This document shows, piece by piece, positions 1 to 9,778 of a stretch of 64,000 bases of DNA. Origin of the DNA: Roseibium hamelinense (GTDB lineage: Bacteria; Pseudomonadota; Alphaproteobacteria; Rhizobiales; Stappiaceae). A model generated the notes under the pieces. The model searched no databases. It worked only from the letters and a program-made list of their open reading frames with translations, and was not told the origin of the DNA. How positions within the stretch are numbered: position 1 is the stretch's first letter; every line of letters starts with the position of its first letter. Where the stretch lies: contig NZ_VLLF01000008.1 in assembly GCF_007830545.1 (NCBI RefSeq), positions 62,001-126,000 on the forward strand, written 5' to 3'. The position numbers and the translations under genes are program-made.

Positions 1-1918
1 AGAATATGAGCCGGAAGACAAAAGTCAGGCGAGCCTCCTGAAACGGTTCCGCCGCTCCTTGGCGGACAAGCTTATGCCAAACGACGAAGACGGCCTTGAG
101 ACATATTATGGAAGCCGGGCAGGCGATGCGGATCACACCGAACCCCTCGCGGGCTCCGAGGAGGGATATTACGACGAGGATGATTACGAGGAAGAGGACG
201 GAGCAAGCTTTGCCCCCGGCGATCTTCTGTCGGACAAGGGGCCGGTCGCAAATTCTGAACCTCGTCGCCCCGTCGGAATTGCCAGCCCGAAAACCGCCGC
301 AGAGCCTATCCCTGCCGGCCGCGTCATTCCGCAAGCCCCCCGGCCAAAGCCTGGCAAACGCGTGATTGCCGAGGCACAACCGTCATTCTTGGGCGCCCCA
401 GAGGAATACGAATTGCCGCCCCTGCGGCTTCTCGCGGAACCGAAAGCAACCGGCAAAGTGCCAGGCCTTTCGGCTGACGCGTTGGAACAGAACGCAAGAA
501 TTCTGGAGGGCGTTCTGGAGGACTTTGGTGTGCGCGGGGAAATCATCGAAGTACGTCCTGGGCCGGTTGTCACGCTTTACGAGCTCGAGCCGGCACCAGG
601 CATCAAGTCATCTCGCGTGATCGGCCTCGCTGACGACATTGCGCGCTCGATGAGCGCGATTTCTGCACGTGTAGCCGTTATCCCAGGCAAGAATGCAATC
701 GGGATCGAGTTACCAAACTCCAGGCGCGAAACTGTGTATTTGCGGGAACTTCTAGCGGCGCAGGATTTTGAAAAATCGAAATCCAAGCTTGCCCTTGGTC
801 TTGGCAAAACCATCAATGGCGAAGGCGTTGTAGCTGACCTCGCCCGAATGCCGCACTTACTTGTTGCGGGTACGACCGGCTCTGGCAAGTCGGTCGCGAT
901 CAACACAATGATCCTCTCATTGCTGTACCGGTTAAATCCGGATCAGTGCAAAATGATCATGATCGATCCAAAAATGCTCGAATTGTCGATCTATGACGGT
1001 ATCCCGCATTTGCTGACACCAGTCGTCACCGATCCAAAAAAAGCCGTTGTGGCGCTAAAATGGACCGTCCGCGAGATGGAAGAACGCTACAAAAAAATGT
1101 CAAAAATGGGTGTTCGGAACATCGACGGCTACAACACACGTATCAAACAGGCGCTCGAAAAAGGTGAGAGTTTCACTCGGACCGTGCAAACCGGATTTGA
1201 TCGCGACACAGGTCAACCGGTCTACGAGGACGAAGAACTCCCGCTTGAGCAAATGCCATATATTGTTGTCATCGTAGACGAGATGGCCGACCTGATGATG
1301 GTGGCGGGCAAGGATATTGAAGGCGCGATCCAGCGATTGGCACAGATGGCACGCGCAGCCGGGATTCACCTGATCATGGCGACCCAACGCCCCTCGGTGG
1401 ACGTGATCACCGGAACGATCAAGGCAAACTTCCCGACCCGGATTTCATTCCAGGTAACATCGAAGATCGACAGCCGGACCATTCTTGGCGAGATGGGCGC
1501 TGAGCAGCTTTTGGGTATGGGCGACATGCTGTTTATGGCGGGCGGTGGCCGAATTCAGCGTGTCCACGGTCCCTTTGTTTCAGACGATGAAGTCGAAGAC
1601 ATCGTCAAGCACCTCAAGGTCCAAGGCACCCCGCAGTACCTCGAAGCCGTCACCGAGGAGGAAGACACCGCCGAAAGCCCGTATGATGGCGGCCTTGCCG
1701 GAGGCGATGAGGGCAACGACTTGTATGACAAAGCAGTGGCCATTGTGCTGCGCGACAAGAAAGCCTCAACCTCCTATGTACAACGGCGGCTCTCGATCGG
1801 ATACAACCGTGCGGCTTCGCTGATCGAACGCATGGAGCAAGAAGGCTTGATTAGCTCGGCAAATCACGCGGGCAAACGGGAAATCCTTGTGAAAAACGGC
1901 GTCGAAGACGATATTTGA
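1..1918 (+). CDS. ftsK: DNA translocase FtsK (5' partial)
   Basis: This is the septal DNA pump that moves chromosome termini during division. The reading frame is already open at base 2, so the N-terminal membrane domain lies outside the window and about 639 residues are visible. An acidic and proline-rich linker comes first, then the alpha/beta motor with Walker A GTTGSGKS (about 868-891) and Walker [13 protein letters not shown] (about 1261-1296). A winged-helix gamma domain follows, ending near the stop ([14 protein letters not shown] through REILVKNG), which in the family reads KOPS sequences. The internal TTG at base 59 is not the true start. lolA follows 107 bp downstream on the same strand. 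Confidence 0.96.
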   Translation, partial: EYEPEDKSQASLLKRFRRSLADKLMPNDEDGLETYYGSRAGDADHTEPLAGSEEGYYDEDDYEEEDGASFAPGDLLSDKGPVANSEPRRPVGIASPKTAAEPIPAGRVIPQAPRPKPGKRVIAEAQPSFLGAPEEYELPPLRLLAEPKATGKVPGLSADALEQNARILEGVLEDFGVRGEIIEVRPGPVVTLYELEPAPGIKSSRVIGLADDIARSMSAISARVAVIPGKNAIGIELPNSRRETVYLRELLAAQDFEKSKSKLALGLGKTINGEGVVADLARMPHLLVAGTTGSGKSVAINTMILSLLYRLNPDQCKMIMIDPKMLELSIYDGIPHLLTPVVTDPKKAVVALKWTVREMEERYKKMSKMGVRNIDGYNTRIKQALEKGESFTRTVQTGFDRDTGQPVYEDEELPLEQMPYIVVIVDEMADLMMVAGKDIEGAIQRLAQMARAAGIHLIMATQRPSVDVITGTIKANFPTRISFQVTSKIDSRTILGEMGAEQLLGMGDMLFMAGGGRIQRVHGPFVSDDEVEDIVKHLKVQGTPQYLEAVTEEEDTAESPYDGGLAGGDEGNDLYDKAVAIVLRDKKASTSYVQRRLSIGYNRAASLIERMEQEGLISSANHAGKREILVKNGVEDDI

Positions 1919-2025
1919 TAGGACATCGAATGTTCATGCTGTTGATGTCAAAGGATCGCCACATGATTCCACTAGGCGTGCCACGACATTGAGATCGCAA
2001 ATAATCAGACTAAGAAGGACCCGCT

Positions 2026-2664
2026 ATGACAACGCGTGCCGTTTCCAAACTGCTCTGCAAGGCCGCGCTCATCGCCTCTTTGGTGTTCAGTGGTCTAGCT
2101 CCGGCGTTGGCTCTCACACCGGAAGAGCAAAAATCGCTCGCCGACGTCAATACGTATTTCAATTCTATAAAGACGATGCATGGGGACTTCATACAGTTTG
2201 GTCCAACGGGTGAGCAAACCGAGGGCAAATTCTACCTCGCGCGGCCGGGAAAGGTTCGGTTTTACTACAATCCACCCGCCCAACTTGACATCATCGCTGA
2301 TGGAAAATCTGTATCGGTCAAGGATCGCAAGCTTGCGACCCAAGACATCTGGCCTTTGAATAAAACTCCCCTGCGCTTTTTGCTCGCCGACAACATTGAC
2401 CTGCAAAAAGATGCTAATGTCACGAATGTACTGGTCGAACCCGATCTCATTACAGTTACAATCGAAGATAAAACGACGTTCAATTCCGGTATACTGACGC
2501 TCATTTTCGATGCGTCGGACTACAAATTGAAACAATGGACTGTAACTGACGCGCAAGGTTACGACACGTCTGTCGCAATATATAACGTCGTATCCAACGG
2601 CCCTACAAATCCGGATCTGTTCCAAATCGACTATCTGGCGAATGCCCGTCAGAACCGGAAATAA
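2026..2664 (+). CDS. lolA: Outer-membrane lipoprotein carrier protein LolA
   Basis: This periplasmic chaperone ferries lipoproteins from LolCDE to the outer membrane. The 212-residue product begins with a clear Sec signal peptide (basic MTTRAVSK, hydrophobic stretch, cleavage near ALA-LTPEE). The LolA beta-sheet core follows, with the FIQFGPTGEQTEGKFYLARPG segment and the PLNKTPLRFLL stretch typical of the family. The ATG is preceded by an AGAAGGA-type ribosome-binding site (about 2012-2018). Lying directly behind ftsK is a common alphaproteobacterial arrangement. Confidence 0.93.
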   Translation: MTTRAVSKLLCKAALIASLVFSGLAPALALTPEEQKSLADVNTYFNSIKTMHGDFIQFGPTGEQTEGKFYLARPGKVRFYYNPPAQLDIIADGKSVSVKDRKLATQDIWPLNKTPLRFLLADNIDLQKDANVTNVLVEPDLITVTIEDKTTFNSGILTLIFDASDYKLKQWTVTDAQGYDTSVAIYNVVSNGPTNPDLFQIDYLANARQNRK

Positions 2665-2698
2665 ACGCTTCTAGACCCGCTCATATCGGTGTGCTGCC

Positions 2699-3703
2699 AT
2701 GTCCCATCCCATCCCATCACGCGTCCGGCAGCTGCTGTCCGATTTTTGCGCTCGAAAGGGCCTCAAACTCGTAAGCGACCCGAAAATCGGGTATGCGGGG
2801 TTTATCCAGGATCGCAATGGCCAAAGGCGATTTTATAAAGGAACGCATTTTGACCTGAATACGTTGGGCGCAGCAGAAGTGTCCGATGACAAGGCCTATG
2901 CGCTAAAGTTCTTGAAGCGCGACGGCTTTCGCGTTCCCGAAAGCTTGCTGCTCTACGTTGCAGGTAAAAAAATCGAAAAACCGATCACGCTACAAGTGGC
3001 CGAGTTTTCAGAACGTGTTGGCTATCCCTTGTTCGTCAAACCCAATGGCGGGCAGGAGGGTAAAGATGTTGTCAAAGTGCGTGACCGGGATGAGCTGGAC
3101 GGGACCCTCAGAGACCTTTGCGCACGCCATAACCTTGTTTTGCTTCAACAAGCGGTAAAAGGCATCGATCTCAGGATTGTGGTTCTTGATGGAGTGGTGC
3201 TGTGTGCCATCGAGCGGCATCCACCACAGGTCCTCGGGGACGGTAACTCAAAAATCGAAGAACTGTTAACTGGACTTGTACAAATCAAATCAGATGATCC
3301 AAGGATCCTCCGAGAGCTTGCGCAACAAGGTTTGGACTTCGACAGCATTCCGGCCGAGGGTCAACCCATTCGGCTTCTCCCCAACGCTAACCTCTCCGCT
3401 GGCGGAACTGGGGAGATCGTTACACAAGGGGTTGGTCAAAACCACATCGAAGCTGCTGTAAACGCTGCCAAATGCCTCGGACTTAGGTACGCCGGAATTG
3501 ACATGATGGTCGACGACGTGGCGGGCAAAACGCCGGGGTATACGGTGCTTGAGGCAAATGCGGCCCCGGGCCTCAATCACTTGGCAGCACAAAGCGATGA
3601 GGATGCCAAAGCCGTTGCGGACCTGTACGAAGCGGTTTTCCTCGCAATGGCTCAAGGGCTTCAACTGCGGATGACAGATCGTCAGCGACCTACCGCCGCT
3701 TGA
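2699..3703 (+). CDS. ATP-grasp ligase of unknown substrate
   Basis: A 334-residue ATP-grasp protein resembling the amide-ligase half of cyanophycin synthetase, GshF and RimK-like enzymes. Visible marks are the lysine in YPLFVKPNGGQEG (about residues 109-121), the ribose or phosphate-binding segment LQQAVKGIDLRIVVLDG (about 149-165), the AIERHPPQVLGDG loop, and the metal-binding LEANAAPGLNHL near residue 285. There is no signal peptide, so it should be cytosolic. It starts 34 bp after lolA and may be co-transcribed. Such enzymes join a carboxylate to an amine using ATP, but the substrate cannot be read from the sequence. Confidence 0.75.
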   Translation: MSHPIPSRVRQLLSDFCARKGLKLVSDPKIGYAGFIQDRNGQRRFYKGTHFDLNTLGAAEVSDDKAYALKFLKRDGFRVPESLLLYVAGKKIEKPITLQVAEFSERVGYPLFVKPNGGQEGKDVVKVRDRDELDGTLRDLCARHNLVLLQQAVKGIDLRIVVLDGVVLCAIERHPPQVLGDGNSKIEELLTGLVQIKSDDPRILRELAQQGLDFDSIPAEGQPIRLLPNANLSAGGTGEIVTQGVGQNHIEAAVNAAKCLGLRYAGIDMMVDDVAGKTPGYTVLEANAAPGLNHLAAQSDEDAKAVADLYEAVFLAMAQGLQLRMTDRQRPTAA

Positions 3704-3709
3704 CTGTGC

Positions 3710-3913
3710 TTAGTAGTCACCGATTTTGATATCTGGCGTATAGGTTCCGGCGACTTCCTTTACAACGGCTTGTCCGCAAATGGTGCGGCCGCGCTCGGCA
3801 TCGAAAGTGAGGGAAGGGTCCCCATGAAGCTCCCATCCCTTGTTTAAGGCGGCAGTTATGCGATGACAAAACTCACTGTCATCCACGCCTGTTATGAACC
3901 GGTACAATCTCAT
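3710..3913 (-). CDS. DUF1737 domain protein
   Basis: A small 67-residue soluble protein. The N-terminal YRFITGVDDSEFCHRITAAL helix, followed by GWELHGDPSLTFD, matches my recollection of DUF1737, a short domain of unknown function that often lies near housekeeping genes. It ends 7 bp from the convergent ATP-grasp gene. Its stop side faces that gene and its start faces the end of the CoA-ester lyase, which is transcribed in the same direction 7 bp upstream, so the two minus-strand genes probably form one transcript. No function is assigned. Confidence 0.7.
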   Translation of the reverse strand: MRLYRFITGVDDSEFCHRITAALNKGWELHGDPSLTFDAERGRTICGQAVVKEVAGTYTPDIKIGDY

Positions 3914-3920
3914 GAATGCC

Positions 3921-4811
3921 TCACCCGCGGCTTCGCGCAGCTATGAGATCTGCGATTGCAATTACGCGCTTTCCCATGTCTGCATGCAGCCGTTCAACCA
4001 TTTTCCCATCCACTTGAATTGCACCTTTATCTGCATTTTCCGGCTGATCAAAGATGTCATTGATCTTGCGGGCCCATAACACCTCACTTTCACTTGGACT
4101 GAAGGTTCGGTGGCAAGCCTCGATCTGTTTTGGATGGACGAGGGTCTTGCCATCCATGCCCATCTCAACGCCTTGACGGCATTCGGCTTCGAAACCTTCG
4201 AGATCATTAAAGGCGTTGTAAACACCATCAAGAACATCAATCCCGCCCGAGCGCGCGGCTGCGACACACGTCATGAGCCACGGCATCATAACAGCGCGAC
4301 CCGGAGCCAAGGCAGCACGGGTTTCTTTTGCTAAATCATTTGTACCCATTACAAAACACGACAAACGTACCCGTGCGTCGTGTCCGCAAGCGCCGATTTC
4401 GGCCGCATTGAGGATCGCGTGCGGGGTTTCCATCATTGCCCAGACTTTTAGCGAAGGGGAGGCGCCAAGCACATTCAAGCGCTGCGCGACCTGCTCCAAA
4501 TCTGCAGCACTATTCACTTTCGGAACGAGAAGTGCATCAGGGTTTGCGTGCACAGCAGCCTCCAGATCCTCCTGCCCCCAAGGTGTGTCCGCTCCATTGA
4601 CCCGGATAATGACTTCGCGATCGCCATATCCTCCTTCGGTTACCGCTGACACAATCTGTTCACGCGCCTTAGCTTTGGAATCAGGCGCTACAGCGTCTTC
4701 AAGGTCAAGTATCAAACAGTCGACATCAAGCGTTTTCGCCTTTTCCAGAGCCCTGGCATTGGATCCTGGCATATAAAGCGCGGAGCGGCGCGGTTTGGGG
4801 GCGTTGGTCAT
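3921..4811 (-). CDS. HpcH/HpaI-family CoA ester lyase (CitE-like)
   Basis: A 296-residue TIM-barrel lyase of the citrate lyase beta / malyl-CoA lyase group. The N-terminus PRRSALYMPGSNARALEKA and the acidic LILDLEDAVAPD motif (about residues 32-43) are diagnostic. The family's Mg2+-binding acids appear in WAMMETPHAILNA and in a C-terminal GTNDLAKE loop. Enzymes of this family cleave or hydrolyse (3S)-malyl-CoA, citramalyl-CoA or related esters, and the exact substrate cannot be settled from sequence. It precedes the DUF1737 gene on the same strand. An upstream gap of about 210 bp separates it from the divergent GNAT gene and should hold both promoters. Confidence 0.85.
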   Translation of the reverse strand: MTNAPKPRRSALYMPGSNARALEKAKTLDVDCLILDLEDAVAPDSKAKAREQIVSAVTEGGYGDREVIIRVNGADTPWGQEDLEAAVHANPDALLVPKVNSAADLEQVAQRLNVLGASPSLKVWAMMETPHAILNAAEIGACGHDARVRLSCFVMGTNDLAKETRAALAPGRAVMMPWLMTCVAAARSGGIDVLDGVYNAFNDLEGFEAECRQGVEMGMDGKTLVHPKQIEACHRTFSPSESEVLWARKINDIFDQPENADKGAIQVDGKMVERLHADMGKRVIAIADLIAARSRG

Positions 4812-5025
4812 GAGCTACCCTTTTAAGTCTCTATGCTGCGGCGCAACGCTAGCTCCGCCGGCCGCCAATTGCCACTCGCCTTTTGGCGAACTGCCGTCTT
4901 GTGGTTTGATGGACGCTTAATTTTAGAAAGAATTCAATGCACAGCTTCCGCAGGTCCTTGATTGTCGGCTGCGAACCGGACATCTTGCAATCATCCCAGA
5001 TGGACAGACCTGTTCCGGAGACTCC

Positions 5026-5487
5026 ATGACAACCACGGACATCAGGACCCTAGGTCCCGACGATGCTCACCAACTCGCTCCTTTGATCGCCGAAAACACA
5101 CAGGCCCTGAAACGAGGGGCACCGCGTCGTCCAGACGAATTCTATGCCGAACGCATTCTCGGCGATAAGAACGCTGAAGTGCTTGGGGTATTCAGCAAAG
5201 ACCGTTTGATCGGCTTTGCTGTCTATTTCGACCTTCCAGAACTTATAACGGGCCTTCGGCTGGGACAGCTAGACGATATCTACGTGCACCCTGACTTCAG
5301 AAATCAGGGAGTGGGTCGAAGAATGATCGAAAGTCTTGTAGACGAAGGGCACAAGCGTGGATGGCTGCACCTGCGCTGGCTGGTACCGGGCAAAAATGCT
5401 CCGGCAGTCGCTCTCTATGAAAAGATAGCCGAACCCGACCACCGTAAGAGTTATGTGATCCCGATTGACAGGATCGCAGGCGATTAA
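5026..5487 (+). CDS. GNAT-family N-acetyltransferase
   Basis: A 153-residue single-domain acetyltransferase. The acetyl-CoA-binding motif A is visible as LDDIYVHPDFRNQGVGRRMIESL (about residues 84-106), with the R/Q-x-x-G-x-G/A signature as RNQGVGR. Motif B (HLRWLVPGKNAPAVALYEKI) follows, which resembles spermidine or aminoglycoside-type GNATs. The ATG has a CGGAG site seven bases upstream. The substrate is unknown. The gene converges on the DUF2125 gene, with only 15 bp between the two stops. Confidence 0.85.
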   Translation: MTTTDIRTLGPDDAHQLAPLIAENTQALKRGAPRRPDEFYAERILGDKNAEVLGVFSKDRLIGFAVYFDLPELITGLRLGQLDDIYVHPDFRNQGVGRRMIESLVDEGHKRGWLHLRWLVPGKNAPAVALYEKIAEPDHRKSYVIPIDRIAGD

Positions 5488-5502
5488 GGCATATATGAAC
5501 GC

Positions 5503-6540
5503 CTAAAAAGCGATAGGCAGAACACCGAGCGGAATGAGCCCCATTCGCAGTTGATTGTCGGTGATTGTCAGGGGCAACGTGACGGTATTTTGGTTCATAG
5601 AATTCTCGCCCGCGCCGCCCATGGCGCGGGCCGCACCTTCTAGGGCGGCAGGCAGGCTTGCATTTTCAGGAAACAGTCGGCCGATAAGTTCGGCGGTTTT
5701 CGTGACATCTGAAATGGTCAAATCAAGTGCGCCGGAAATCAACCCCGACTGACCAACCTCCAGCTGACCTTCGGCTATCGCTTCTGCTCCTGCACTATTG
5801 AGCGTTGCCTGTACGACCTGAATCGGTCGCACACCGGTCTCGCCGACCGGCAGGTCCATGAACTTCTTCCCTGCAAGCAGGCTCATGCCGTCGCTGATCC
5901 GGACATGAAGGCGGGCGGTCAACGGATCGGACGTCACTGCGGACAAATCACTGGTAAGGTCCTGAAGCGCCACAAATGCTTCCAGCGTTTCATCCGCATC
6001 GGGCATAGCGCGCAAATGAATGTCAGCCTGATCTGCAACTCCCCGGCCGAAGGCAAATGGTAAAGCAATCTCAAAAGAAACCTTTTCGAGAATCGCATCG
6101 ACTTGGCGGATCGATTGTTCGTTGAAAATAATACTCGCGCGTGCAGTTTCCCAAGCGCCATTAAGTTTCCCGGACGACAACTCATCCCGCAGCGCCATTG
6201 GTCCTCGGGCTTCAAAAATTATGTGCCATGGATTGTAAATCAAAGCGACCGCATGGAGTAATCCGAGCTCTGCAGACTGGCCAGCCGCATTCTGCAGTGT
6301 GAGATCGTTGCAACTGACTTCATAGCGGAACGGAAAACCCCGAACTGATCTCTCCCGGCAGCCGACATTGGTTCCTTCAGTTGAAAGGCCGGTGATAATC
6401 CGGTCGATTTCGTTTGAAAGAACGGTGCGTCCATAAGCCCAAGCAGCGGACCAACCGGCACAAACAACGATGATGATGCCGATGAGCGCAGTGTATCTTT
6501 TTTTCACATTCAATTTCGGCCCGGCTGCGGGAACTGTCAT
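5503..6540 (-). CDS. DUF2125 domain membrane-anchored protein
   Basis: A protein of 345 residues if the internal ATG at 6540 is used. The upstream extension to 6573 (MCWCRKTERLS) looks non-coding, because an AGAAAG site precedes the inner ATG. One transmembrane helix near the N-terminus (YTALIGIIIVVCAGWSAAWA) is followed by a long extracytoplasmic region. The GCRERSVRGFPFRYEVSCNDL segment, with paired cysteines, is typical of DUF2125, a family widespread in Hyphomicrobiales and of unknown role. The domain is distantly AsmA-like in feel, which is an impression only. Confidence 0.8.
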   Translation of the reverse strand: MTVPAAGPKLNVKKRYTALIGIIIVVCAGWSAAWAYGRTVLSNEIDRIITGLSTEGTNVGCRERSVRGFPFRYEVSCNDLTLQNAAGQSAELGLLHAVALIYNPWHIIFEARGPMALRDELSSGKLNGAWETARASIIFNEQSIRQVDAILEKVSFEIALPFAFGRGVADQADIHLRAMPDADETLEAFVALQDLTSDLSAVTSDPLTARLHVRISDGMSLLAGKKFMDLPVGETGVRPIQVVQATLNSAGAEAIAEGQLEVGQSGLISGALDLTISDVTKTAELIGRLFPENASLPAALEGAARAMGGAGENSMNQNTVTLPLTITDNQLRMGLIPLGVLPIAF

Positions 6541-6632
6541 TGAAAGTCTTTCTGTTTTGCGGCACCAACACACGAGGAGCGATGGTCAACAATTGGTTGG
6601 GTTTGGCAGTCAAGTAGTTTGTAGGAAGTGAT

Positions 6633-7157
6633 ATGAGCGATTTTTGGGTCTTTGGCTACGGCTCATTGATGTGGAATCCGGGGTTCGAATTCATAAAGGC
6701 CGAGCCCGCACTACTCCGAGGAGCTCACCGGGCCTTGTGCGTCTATTCTTGGGTACACCGCGGAACACAGAGCAGCCCAGGACTGGTTTTCGGCCTCGAC
6801 CGCGGTGGAGCTTGCAGGGGGATGGCGTATCTTGTTGCGGGCAAACACCGGGACAAGACCGTCTCATATCTCCGTGCCCGTGAACAAGTCACCATGGTCT
6901 ATCTGGAAAAGTGGCGTAAAATCTCACTTCAGTCCGGAGGAACAGCTGCTGCACTGACATACATGGTAGACCGAAACCACCCTCAATATGCCGGTGCGCT
7001 GCCTCTCCAGACTCAGCTTGATATCGTGCTCAACGCAATTGGCCAATCGGGAAGAAACCCGGAATATGTTTTGAACACAGCGGAGCACTTCAAGGAAATC
7101 GGCATTAAGGACAGTGGCGTGTTCTGGCTCGCCGAACGATTGGCACACCCGAGATGA
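6633..7157 (+). CDS. ChaC-type gamma-glutamylcyclotransferase
   Basis: A 174-residue cytosolic enzyme that releases 5-oxoproline from glutathione. The N-terminal substrate loop FGYGSLMWNPGF (about residues 7-18) and the catalytic-glutamate region YLRAREQVTMVY (about 79-90) are both present, and the length fits the family. The start ATG has GTAGGAAGTG directly upstream. It is divergent from the DUF2125 gene and convergent with the PlsC-like gene, so it is probably a single-gene transcript. Confidence 0.9.
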   Translation: MSDFWVFGYGSLMWNPGFEFIKAEPALLRGAHRALCVYSWVHRGTQSSPGLVFGLDRGGACRGMAYLVAGKHRDKTVSYLRAREQVTMVYLEKWRKISLQSGGTAAALTYMVDRNHPQYAGALPLQTQLDIVLNAIGQSGRNPEYVLNTAEHFKEIGIKDSGVFWLAERLAHPR

Positions 7158-7160
7158 GTT

Positions 7161-7913
7161 TCATCGAACCGAATTTGGAACCGGTGACGGATCAGGCGCA
7201 CGTTGCGCTTCGGCGATTAGCTTATCACTGGCAGTTTCAATTGTGCTTACCAACCGCTCATGAAATATATGGGGCTCAAGGCCAGGCTCAATAGCCGGAA
7301 GAAACTCGACGATAACCGTTCCCGGATAGACAAGCCAAGAAGAACGCGGCCAGTAAATCCCCGCATTATGTGCGACTGGAAGAACAGCACAACCAAGATC
7401 TTTGTACAAGTGAGCGATACCGAATTTGTATTTCGGCTCAGCTCCCACAGCGCGGCGCGTTCCTTCGGGAAAAATAAATATTTGACGGCCTTTGGCGATC
7501 GTCTCTTTAGCGGACTCAATCATGGCTGCAAGGGCCGCTGAGCGCTTGCCTCGATTAATTGGTATTTGTTCAAATTTCGCAGTGTACCAGCCAAAGATCG
7601 GAATCCAGCGCAGTTCCCGCTTTAATATGAAGGTAGGCGCGGAAAAAAATGGAATGAGAGACACAGTCTCCCAAGCAGATTGATGTTTCGAGGCAACAAT
7701 GAATCCGCCCTCAGGAATGTTCTCAAGCCCGCGGACCTCGACCTTAATTCCGGCGACCCACCGCATCAGCCATTGCAAGACACGAGACCAAAACGGGACG
7801 AGCCACCACCCATAGCGGCGCGGTACAAGCAGGACCGGCGACCCTAGAATCATCATGACCAACGTCACGGAATAGAAAAGAACTTGGAACAAAGTTGATC
7901 TGAGGAACAGCAT
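7161..7913 (-). CDS. plsC: 1-acyl-sn-glycerol-3-phosphate acyltransferase (PlsC-like)
   Basis: A membrane acyltransferase that makes phosphatidic acid from lysophosphatidic acid. A hydrophobic N-terminus spans about residues 1-50. The catalytic block reads SKHQSAWET, which is HX4E rather than the textbook HX4D, a variant I recall in alphaproteobacterial members. It is followed by the phosphate-binding FPEGTRR motif. An in-frame GTG at 7925 would add four residues, and I prefer the ATG at 7913. It lies 36 bp downstream of the YdcF-like gene on the same strand, a pairing that suggests a shared envelope transcript. Confidence 0.88.
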   Translation of the reverse strand: MLFLRSTLFQVLFYSVTLVMMILGSPVLLVPRRYGWWLVPFWSRVLQWLMRWVAGIKVEVRGLENIPEGGFIVASKHQSAWETVSLIPFFSAPTFILKRELRWIPIFGWYTAKFEQIPINRGKRSAALAAMIESAKETIAKGRQIFIFPEGTRRAVGAEPKYKFGIAHLYKDLGCAVLPVAHNAGIYWPRSSWLVYPGTVIVEFLPAIEPGLEPHIFHERLVSTIETASDKLIAEAQRAPDPSPVPNSVR

Positions 7914-7949
7914 GGTATCCAGCACAGCGTGGCAGAGAGTATGTCGAAG

Positions 7950-8678
7950 CTACAGCCCGATGGCGCCCAAAAGCTGCCTTGCGGCAAGTCGGAACCGAGC
8001 GAGGGTATACTTGGAATATTCGCGAATGAGAAGCCGGATCGTACGCGGCGAGGAATACCAAGTATTAAGATGCAGTCCCGGATTGAACACTGGATAGGCT
8101 ACCAGCTCGACACCGGGCATCACGCTGGAGAGTTCGATTTGTGCACGGGGCAAGTGATACGCGCTTGTAACAAGAATGAGAGAAGTGAAACCGTTATCTT
8201 TTGCCCAACTGGCTGTTTCAGATGCATTTCCTTCGGTGTTGAGCGCTGCGCGATCCAAATCTACGCAACAGGACAAGAGAGGCATGTCAGCTTTCGTGAG
8301 GATCGCTATTTGCTCGGGTGTTGTTCCCGGATGAACACCGGAAATCAACAAACGTTCGGCTCGGCCCTCATTGAGAAGCTGGATCGCGTGCTGAACCCGT
8401 TCCGTTCCACCTGTCAAAACAACAATCGCATCGGCGCTAGGGGCATGTGGGACTTCCAAGTTTGAAACGCGATTTGCAAAACTCACAAACTTGAACACGA
8501 TTGCGCCGGCAAAGGCGATTGCGCACAAACCCAAGAACAAGCGCTTTCGGTTTCTAAATTTTCGCGCCACTGGAGCGGTTTTTTGACCCGATGAGCCCGA
8601 CATGTTTGCTGCCGCCACGCAAGATGGAGACCGAGAGTAGGCGTCACGCTGTTCCGATATGTGATCCGCAGGTTTCAT
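7950..8678 (-). CDS. YdcF-like (DUF218) membrane protein
   Basis: A 242-residue protein with one N-terminal membrane helix (FLGLCAIAFAGAIVFKFVSF, about residues 47-66) after a basic tail. A DUF218/YdcF domain follows, beginning ADAIVVLTGGTERVQHAI and including LLISGVHPGTTPEQI and LVTSAYHLPRAQIEL. SanA/YdcF relatives bind nucleotides and affect envelope integrity. The start at 8678 lacks a good ribosome-binding site, so initiation at the internal methionine (8603) is possible. Its C-terminus carries extra residues (YTLARFRLAARQLLGAIGL) that look amphipathic. Confidence 0.82.
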   Translation of the reverse strand: MKPADHISEQRDAYSRSPSCVAAANMSGSSGQKTAPVARKFRNRKRLFLGLCAIAFAGAIVFKFVSFANRVSNLEVPHAPSADAIVVLTGGTERVQHAIQLLNEGRAERLLISGVHPGTTPEQIAILTKADMPLLSCCVDLDRAALNTEGNASETASWAKDNGFTSLILVTSAYHLPRAQIELSSVMPGVELVAYPVFNPGLHLNTWYSSPRTIRLLIREYSKYTLARFRLAARQLLGAIGL

Positions 8679-8732
8679 GACGCATACATGTTAAATGATT
8701 CGGATCATTTGGTGGCAATGGCGTACACGGTG

Positions 8733-9770
8733 TCAATCGACTTTGGAAAGATGGGCTTTTACCGCAAGTCCAGAAGTCAGTGCAGTCAGCACGGCAACGA
8801 GGAATACCACAGCAATGACACCCAGATATCCTGGAACACTTACCGAAACAGAGCCAAAAAGCGCTGACAGCTGATCTGACCCCGCCTGTCCCTCTGTGCG
8901 CCGTGTAAAAGCATCAAGCAACAAAAAGCTGATGATGGCTGCGATGCCGCCAGAAACCCCGCCCTTGAGGCCGAGCATGAGAAAGTGTCTTTGAAACTCC
9001 CGAGCAATGAAACTGTCTTCTGCGCCGACAAAATGGAGAACCGACACAACATCCTTGTTTCCGGCCATTGCCGCTTGTGTGGCAAACACAACGCTCAACA
9101 CCATCGATCCAAGCACTAATATCATAATCGCAATTCCGCCGGCGACAACCGCACCGGCCATCGCGGACAAACGCGAAGTCCAAACCGAATGATCATCAAG
9201 GCTGGCACCAGCGACTTCAGACTCAATTTTTTGTTTCAGGTTCGAAAGCCTCAGGCTGGCCGGATCAGCCACCGTGATTTGAATAAGCCGAGGCACAGGA
9301 AGCGTCTCCAATTCAAGGCCAGAGCCAAGCCATGGTTGAAGCAGCTCGCGGGTTTCTGCATCTGAAAGAGCGCGCACACTTCCAATACCTGGAAACTCTT
9401 GGGTGAGGGCGACAGCTTTGTCGATTTCGCGCAGCATATCGACACCCTCAGCAGGACGGATTTGAACTGTAATCTCACGCACAAGGTCATTTTGCCATGC
9501 GTCTGCGGCGTCCCAAACGATTGACACCGCCCCGACCGTCAGACACGCAAGGAAACTCATAATTGCAACCACCAGCGTAAGCGCGCGGCCTGCAACGGAT
9601 TGCGGCGGAACGATAGCCGCGCTTGGGCGGATCTTTGAGTTTGCGGAGGGCTTTCGGTCCTGTTTGGCCTTGGTTGAACCGGACAACTTCGGGCGTTTCG
9701 GCAAATTAACCGGCAGGACATCAGATTTCGACGGTGCTTTGCGCGGGCCCTGTTTCTTTCTTGTGGCCAT
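8733..9770 (-). CDS. ftsX: Cell division protein FtsX
   Basis: The membrane subunit of the FtsEX complex, which in other bacteria links the divisome to peptidoglycan hydrolases. The 345 residues begin with a long basic, proline-rich cytoplasmic tail (about 1-60). The first membrane helix (LTLVVAIMSFLACLTVGAVSI) follows, then a periplasmic domain of about 100 residues (VREITVQIRPAEG to VWTSRLSAM) and three further helices towards the C-terminus. It starts 8 bp after the ftsE stop, so the pair should be co-translated. The N-terminal tail is longer than in E. coli FtsX. Confidence 0.92.
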   Translation of the reverse strand: MATRKKQGPRKAPSKSDVLPVNLPKRPKLSGSTKAKQDRKPSANSKIRPSAAIVPPQSVAGRALTLVVAIMSFLACLTVGAVSIVWDAADAWQNDLVREITVQIRPAEGVDMLREIDKAVALTQEFPGIGSVRALSDAETRELLQPWLGSGLELETLPVPRLIQITVADPASLRLSNLKQKIESEVAGASLDDHSVWTSRLSAMAGAVVAGGIAIMILVLGSMVLSVVFATQAAMAGNKDVVSVLHFVGAEDSFIAREFQRHFLMLGLKGGVSGGIAAIISFLLLDAFTRRTEGQAGSDQLSALFGSVSVSVPGYLGVIAVVFLVAVLTALTSGLAVKAHLSKVD

Positions 9771-9778
9771 CTACGGTC

